Of a DNA stretch of 64,000 nt, positions 60,362 through 64,000 are shown in pieces. The stretch is from Sphingorhabdus sp. EL138 (GTDB lineage: Bacteria > Pseudomonadota > Alphaproteobacteria > Sphingomonadales > Sphingomonadaceae), in NCBI RefSeq assembly GCF_945890115.1, contig NZ_CAMDCK010000009.1:1-64000 (forward strand). The letters are read 5' to 3'. Every line of letters begins with the position of its first letter. The first letter of the stretch is position 1. The notes below the pieces were generated by a model that did not search any database, was not told the origin of the DNA, and saw only the letters and a program-made list of their open reading frames with translations. A program made the translations under genes and the position numbers.

Positions 60362-61117
60362 ATGTCGATTTTGTTTCTGACTGCGGCGGGTGCCGCAAAC
60401 CCAGATGTGGCCGCACAATTCGGTCTTATCCCTGCGCTTAACGAAGGTGGTCCAATTTCATGGTCGATCTTCATCGTCATGGTCATCATGTCGGTTTTCT
60501 CATTCTACATCATGTTCACGAAGCTGTTTGAACAGCAGAAGGTCCTGAACCAATATAAAGAAGTCCGCACGCAATTCTGGCGCGCTGCAACGCTTGAAGA
60601 AGGCGCTGCAAAGCTCGACAAGAATAGCGCATATCGTCAAGTTGTCGACGACGGCATCGCAGCACAAAAGCAGCATAGCCTTTTGACTGACCCAATCGAA
60701 GCACATGATTGGTTGCACGGCGCGATGGCGCGTTCGGAAGATTCCATCAACAACAAGCTTGCGGGCGGTCTTCCGTTCCTCGCAACGGTTGGTGCAACTG
60801 CTCCGTTCGTTGGTCTGCTTGGTACGGTTATCGGGATCTATTCGGCACTGATCAAAATCGGTATCGCTGGTCAGGCCGACATCGGCAAGATCGCTGGTCC
60901 AGTTGGTGAAGCGTTGATCATGACCGCGATTGGTCTGTTCGTTGCTGTTCCTGCTGTTCTTGCGTACAACTGGCTTCAGGCCCGTAACAAGACAATCGCA
61001 CGTAGCTTGGCTACTTTCTCGAACGATGTGCTCGGTTACATCTCTTCGGGTGGTCGCGTGAAGCCTGCTACTGCAGTAGCAGCAGGCAAGCCAGCGCCAG
61101 CAGCGGTTAAGAAGTAA
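60362..61117 (+). CDS. exbB: ExbB, MotA/TolQ/ExbB proton channel family
   Basis: The 251-residue protein has three membrane helices: ISWSIFIVMVIMSVFSFYIMF, LPFLATVGATAPFVGLLGTVIGIYSAL (the conserved channel helix) and EALIMTAIGLFVAVPAVLAYNW. With ExbD it harvests the proton gradient for TonB. GAGAGGTAG precedes the ATG. The C-terminal tail is Ala/Pro/Lys-rich. Downstream, 93 bases with two hairpins lead to exbD. Confidence 0.95.
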   Translation: MSILFLTAAGAANPDVAAQFGLIPALNEGGPISWSIFIVMVIMSVFSFYIMFTKLFEQQKVLNQYKEVRTQFWRAATLEEGAAKLDKNSAYRQVVDDGIAAQKQHSLLTDPIEAHDWLHGAMARSEDSINNKLAGGLPFLATVGATAPFVGLLGTVIGIYSALIKIGIAGQADIGKIAGPVGEALIMTAIGLFVAVPAVLAYNWLQARNKTIARSLATFSNDVLGYISSGGRVKPATAVAAGKPAPAAVKK

Positions 61118-61127
61118 GATTGGGTGA

Positions 61128-61180
61128 GGGCTGCGTTAACGCGCAGCCCATCCGCCAGCCTGTGCTGGCGCTCGATTTTT
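61128..61180 (+). terminator. Tandem hairpins, possible attenuator between exbB and exbD
   Basis: GGGCTGCG/CGCAGCCC (61128-61149) is followed by CGCCAGC/GCTGGCG (61153-61170). A TTTTT run (61176-61180) lies five bases after the second stem. The offset T-run suggests partial termination that would make more ExbB than ExbD. Confidence 0.5.
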
Positions 61181-61210
61181 GACCCAATTTAGTTAGAAGA
61201 GGATTGGCCA

Positions 61211-61753
61211 ATGGCAATCAGTTCAGGAGGCGGCGGCAATGATGCGCCAATGTCTGACATCAACACGACGCCGCTCGTCGACGTCATGCTGGTGCTCCTC
61301 ATCGTGTTCCTCATCGCAATTCCAGTCGCCATTCAAACGGTGAAAATGGACATTCCAATCATCAAGTTTGAACCGACCAAAGCAAAGCGTGAAAATGTTT
61401 TGTTGTCAGTGACGACAACGGATGTCGGCGGACGTGATCCAGGTGACGCCGCGTATCAGGGTGCAAACCCTGGTGGCGAGTGCCGCATTTACTGGAACGT
61501 TACCCCGGTTGATTCGACTGAACTGGTGGATCGCGCGGCAAAGCATCTGAAGGCCGAATTTGAAAAGCTTGGTGGCCCAGAAGCCGCCGCTGCTGGTCAA
61601 ATCCTGCCCGAAATGTTGCCTGAGGCGCATATCCGTGGTGACATTAACACGCCCTATCGTTGCATCGGTGGTGCAATTTACACCATGCAAATGGCTGGTT
61701 TTTCGCGCGTTGGCTTCATTTCGTCGCCATTCGAAAACGCGAATGTCCAGTAA
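61211..61753 (+). CDS. exbD: ExbD biopolymer transport protein, first copy
   Basis: The 180-residue protein has the ExbD N-terminus MSDINTTPLVDVMLVLLIVFLI with the essential membrane Asp (LVDVML). A periplasmic domain follows, longer than usual, with two Cys (GGECRIYW and YRCIGGA) that could form a disulfide. It partners ExbB. A second exbD follows after 21 bases, a pattern known from Xanthomonas and sphingomonads. Confidence 0.94.
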   Translation: MAISSGGGGNDAPMSDINTTPLVDVMLVLLIVFLIAIPVAIQTVKMDIPIIKFEPTKAKRENVLLSVTTTDVGGRDPGDAAYQGANPGGECRIYWNVTPVDSTELVDRAAKHLKAEFEKLGGPEAAAAGQILPEMLPEAHIRGDINTPYRCIGGAIYTMQMAGFSRVGFISSPFENANVQ

Positions 61754-61774
61754 GCAATTTAAGGAGCAATCATC

Positions 61775-62230
61775 ATGGCAATGAGTGGCGGTAACGATGA
61801 TGGCCAGCCGATGATGGAAATGAACACGACGCCGTTGATCGACGTCATGCTCGTTCTCCTCATCATGCTGATGATCACCATCCCCCCGGTTTCGCACGCC
61901 GTAAATATCGACCTTCCGGTCAACGACCCTAATGCACCGCCGCCGGTGGATCCGATTGATCCTGTGATCAACAAGATCATCATTCTGCCGAACAGCACCA
62001 TCCAATGGAATGGCACACCCGTGACATTGCAGCAGATGGAGCAATATCTGGTGCGGACGCGGTCGATGAAGCCGGAGCCGGAACTTCAGTTCCAGCCAGC
62101 TCCAACGGCGCCTTATGACACCGTTGACAAGGCATTGGTTTCTGTAAAGCGCAGCGGCATTTCGAAGTTCGGATTTGTCGGCAACGAACAATATCGCGTC
62201 TTCGGTAAGGCGTCGCGTGAGGGACGGTAG
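61775..62230 (+). CDS. exbD: ExbD biopolymer transport protein, second copy
   Basis: The 151-residue protein repeats the ExbD helix (MEMNTTPLIDVMLVLLIMLMIT) with its Asp, then a shorter periplasmic domain that has a Pro-rich linker (NAPPPVDPIDP). In Xanthomonas a second ExbD is needed for some TonB-dependent processes. AAGGAG lies 8 bases before the ATG. The last gene of the exb operon, followed by a terminator. Confidence 0.94.
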   Translation: MAMSGGNDDGQPMMEMNTTPLIDVMLVLLIMLMITIPPVSHAVNIDLPVNDPNAPPPVDPIDPVINKIIILPNSTIQWNGTPVTLQQMEQYLVRTRSMKPEPELQFQPAPTAPYDTVDKALVSVKRSGISKFGFVGNEQYRVFGKASREGR

Positions 62231-62263
62231 TCTCTACGACTTCGAACTAATCGACATGGAAAG

Positions 62264-62290
62264 GGCGGTGCAGAAATGCGCCGCCTTTTT
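62264..62290 (+). terminator. Terminator of the exb operon
   Basis: GGCGGTGC (62264-62271) pairs with GCGCCGCC (62278-62285) with one G-T pair, followed by five T residues. It lies about 35 bases after the second exbD. Confidence 0.8.
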
Positions 62291-62372
62291 CTTTGGCGCA
62301 CGTACAGCCGCCTGGGCTTATATCGCCACATCCTGGGTTTGGGCCATCAAGGGCGGCGAAAGCCGAATCCTT

Positions 62373-62392
62373 GTCCCAGCCTACGCTGGGAC
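62373..62392. repeat. Intergenic hairpin repeat
   Basis: GTCCCAGC and GCTGGGAC flank CTAC, giving a perfect 8-base stem without a T-run. It resembles the short palindromes found elsewhere in the gaps. Confidence 0.6.
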
Positions 62393-62452
62393 GACGGTAT
62401 TTGGGTGCAAGCGTCCCGTTCAAATGAGTCGGGTAATACCTTCCAGCAAACG

Positions 62453-63763
62453 TCACTTCCCGCGGGAAAGCCGCGTCATCAATATCGCTGCCCGTTTTGC
62501 CTGACGCTTGATGCTCGCCAGATCGACGGTTTCGCCAGGCGCGTGGTCGCCCTTACTGTAGACGCCAAGCCCGACAAGGCCATCCACATCATTGGCGACG
62601 AAACTGATATCGCCAGCACCGCGCTTCAACGGGTCGAGCACGGGCTGTTCCGCAAGGCCTAGGTCGCGGTTGACAGCATTAAGACCGGCCAGAAGCACCT
62701 TGTTGCCGTCCGTTGGCGCCATTGCCGGATAGCTTCCCCGGTTAAAGCTGATGGCCGCTTTGGTCTTCGGTGCCGATGCGGCAACGATATTAAGCATTTT
62801 TGCACGGACACGTGCGCTTTGTTCTTCGGACAGCGTCCGGAAATCGCCGCGCGCAACGGCCAAGCCGGGGATGATATTGGTCTTGCCCTTGGCACTCACG
62901 CGGACGCCATCTGTATCAAAGTTCACTTCCTGCCCGGCGGCGACCAAGCCGATGTTAAACGTCAGGTTCTGCTCGGGCAGTTCCGTACGAAACCGGTGCA
63001 GGATGCGCGCCAATTCAAAAGCCGCGCCATCGCCATAAATATTATCGAATATCAGGGAGCTGTGTCCCGTGACACCGGACACTTCCAATTTCCAACTGTT
63101 GGACGACCGCCGCGATATAACGCCCATATCCTTGCCATTTTCAATAGAAAGTCCTTCAAAATCGAGCGCCACGTCTGCGGTTTTCCCCGCTGCGATCAAC
63201 GGCGCACGTGTGATATCAATCGGGTCGCCGGCATCCTCTTCATCCCCTGTCATATGGATTTCTATGCTGGCGTCCTTCAACGTGCCTGCCGCTTGCATCG
63301 CGCGTAAGGCAGACACGATGACCACTATGCCGCCCTTGTCATCGCCTGCACCCGGGCCAATCGCTTGTTCGCCATTGCGGACAAAGGTCTGGAACGGGCT
63401 ATCTGCCTCAAACACAGTGTCGAGATGGGCAATGAGCAATAGTTTCTTCGTGCCCTTTTTGCCCGCCTTGGTTGCGACGAGATGCCCCGAACGACCCGCT
63501 TTCGCCATATCGATCCATTCCACCTTGAAACCCAGTGGCTCCAGTTCGGCCCGCATCATATCGCCGACGATCTTTACGCCGGGAAAGTTCATGGTGCCCG
63601 AATTCTGGTTCACCAGCTTTTCAAGTAGGGTGATGGATCTTTCATATTCCGCATCGACGGTCGCGACCATTTTGGCTTCGGATGGAGACAATTTGGCATG
63701 AGCCGCTGGTGAAAGGGCGACGAGGGCAATGCTGCTACACAGCATCAAGGCACCGAATTTCAT
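62453..63763 (-). CDS. M20 family metallopeptidase, secreted
   Basis: The 436-residue protein has a signal peptide (MKFGALMLCSSIALVALSPAAHA) and an M20/M25/M40 di-zinc hydrolase body. LLLIAHLDTVFE holds the first His/Asp, GPGAGDDKGGIVV the bridging Asp, HMTGDEEDAG the catalytic Glu pair, and VALDFEGL the next acidic ligand. The lid domain spans about 215-330. It resembles carboxypeptidase G2-type enzymes that release C-terminal glutamate, but the substrate is not fixed by sequence. Confidence 0.93.
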   Translation of the reverse strand: MKFGALMLCSSIALVALSPAAHAKLSPSEAKMVATVDAEYERSITLLEKLVNQNSGTMNFPGVKIVGDMMRAELEPLGFKVEWIDMAKAGRSGHLVATKAGKKGTKKLLLIAHLDTVFEADSPFQTFVRNGEQAIGPGAGDDKGGIVVIVSALRAMQAAGTLKDASIEIHMTGDEEDAGDPIDITRAPLIAAGKTADVALDFEGLSIENGKDMGVISRRSSNSWKLEVSGVTGHSSLIFDNIYGDGAAFELARILHRFRTELPEQNLTFNIGLVAAGQEVNFDTDGVRVSAKGKTNIIPGLAVARGDFRTLSEEQSARVRAKMLNIVAASAPKTKAAISFNRGSYPAMAPTDGNKVLLAGLNAVNRDLGLAEQPVLDPLKRGAGDISFVANDVDGLVGLGVYSKGDHAPGETVDLASIKRQAKRAAILMTRLSRGK

Positions 63764-63838
63764 GATATACTCCCGATTAAGACCAGCATGATGTGCCGCG
63801 CTTTGCCAATTGAGGCAAGGGTGTTGAACAGGCGGATT

Positions 63839-64000
63839 CTACGCGGGATTTTTGTCCAACAGAATATGCTCCAAAATGAAATGCGGGACAGTCAGCGTGG
63901 ATATCAGAATGAATGCTGTCCGGATGATGCCCATGTCAGCGGGAACATCGCCCTGATACAGGAACATCAATACACCCAGACCCAATGACAAAGCGAATAC
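63839..64000 (-). CDS. C-terminal fragment of a membrane protein, possibly Brp/Blh family
   Basis: Fifty-three codons of a gene that enters from the right edge of the window end with a TAG at 63839. The fragment has two hydrophobic helices (ALSLGLGVLMFLY and TAFILISTLTVPHFIL). The motif LTVPHFILEHIL recalls the end of Brp/Blh-type beta-carotene dioxygenases, which make retinal for rhodopsins. The fragment is too short to be certain. Confidence 0.4.
   Translation of the reverse strand, partial: VFALSLGLGVLMFLYQGDVPADMGIIRTAFILISTLTVPHFILEHILLDKNPA

Overview
The window looks like chromosome from a sphingomonad (Alphaproteobacteria, Sphingomonadales). The support is a serine palmitoyltransferase with its own acyl carrier protein, a ceramide-synthase-like acyltransferase, alphaproteobacterial gene orders such as nadD-rsfS-rlmH and obgE-proB, and a moderately GC-rich background. 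Most of the window is conserved housekeeping DNA with tight gene packing and many 4-nt ATGA/GTGA overlaps.

Layout. 0-4.4 kb: nadD 3' end, rsfS, rlmH, ctpA, dsbB, coq7 and a secreted protein. 4.4-14.2 kb, minus strand: DUF885 protein, gltD-gltB, uppP and an NDUFA9-like gene. 14.4-23.6 kb: tRNA-Leu(CAG), tamA-tamB, a small lipoprotein, a GST and comM. 23.6-28.5 kb, minus: tRNA-Leu(UAA), ihfB, rpsA, cmk, a small membrane protein and aroA. 28.6-31.5 kb: a zinc-ribbon protein, tRNA-Ala(GGC), obgE and proB.

31.5-40.7 kb is a sphingolipid locus. It holds a CerR-like reductase, an ACP and SPT on plus; a minus-strand operon of a DUF2141 protein, a DAGK/LCB5-type lipid kinase and a Tam41-like nucleotidyltransferase; and, divergent from that, an operon of two LptF/LptG permeases followed by a ceramide-synthase-like GNAT protein. 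This suggests a unit that makes, phosphorylates and perhaps exports ceramide lipids, in a lineage known for using glycosphingolipids in place of LPS.

41.5-47.9 kb is accessory. A 2,651-bp IS1595-family transposon (43526-46176) has 24-bp perfect terminal inverted repeats and 8-bp target duplications. It carries its transposase plus passenger genes: a three-gene operon with an HTH regulator and a small ORF. It sits inside an AT-rich gene for a HEPN-like protein (R-x4-H motif). Removing the element and one target copy restores a continuous 474-codon frame. Next to this island lie a decayed copy of the nrdB 3' end and, further left, a relic of an outer-membrane beta-barrel gene.

47.9-64 kb returns to core genes: nrdA-nrdB, class I fumarase, an FKBP, rpsU, a class II aldolase, an orphan 2Fe-2S subunit, an HNH nuclease, gluQ, a PduO-type adenosyltransferase, tonB-exbB-exbD-exbD, an M20 peptidase and, cut by the window end, a possible Brp/Blh-type membrane protein. 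Short hairpin repeats recur in the intergenic gaps; in one case a repeat supplies a Shine-Dalgarno sequence.
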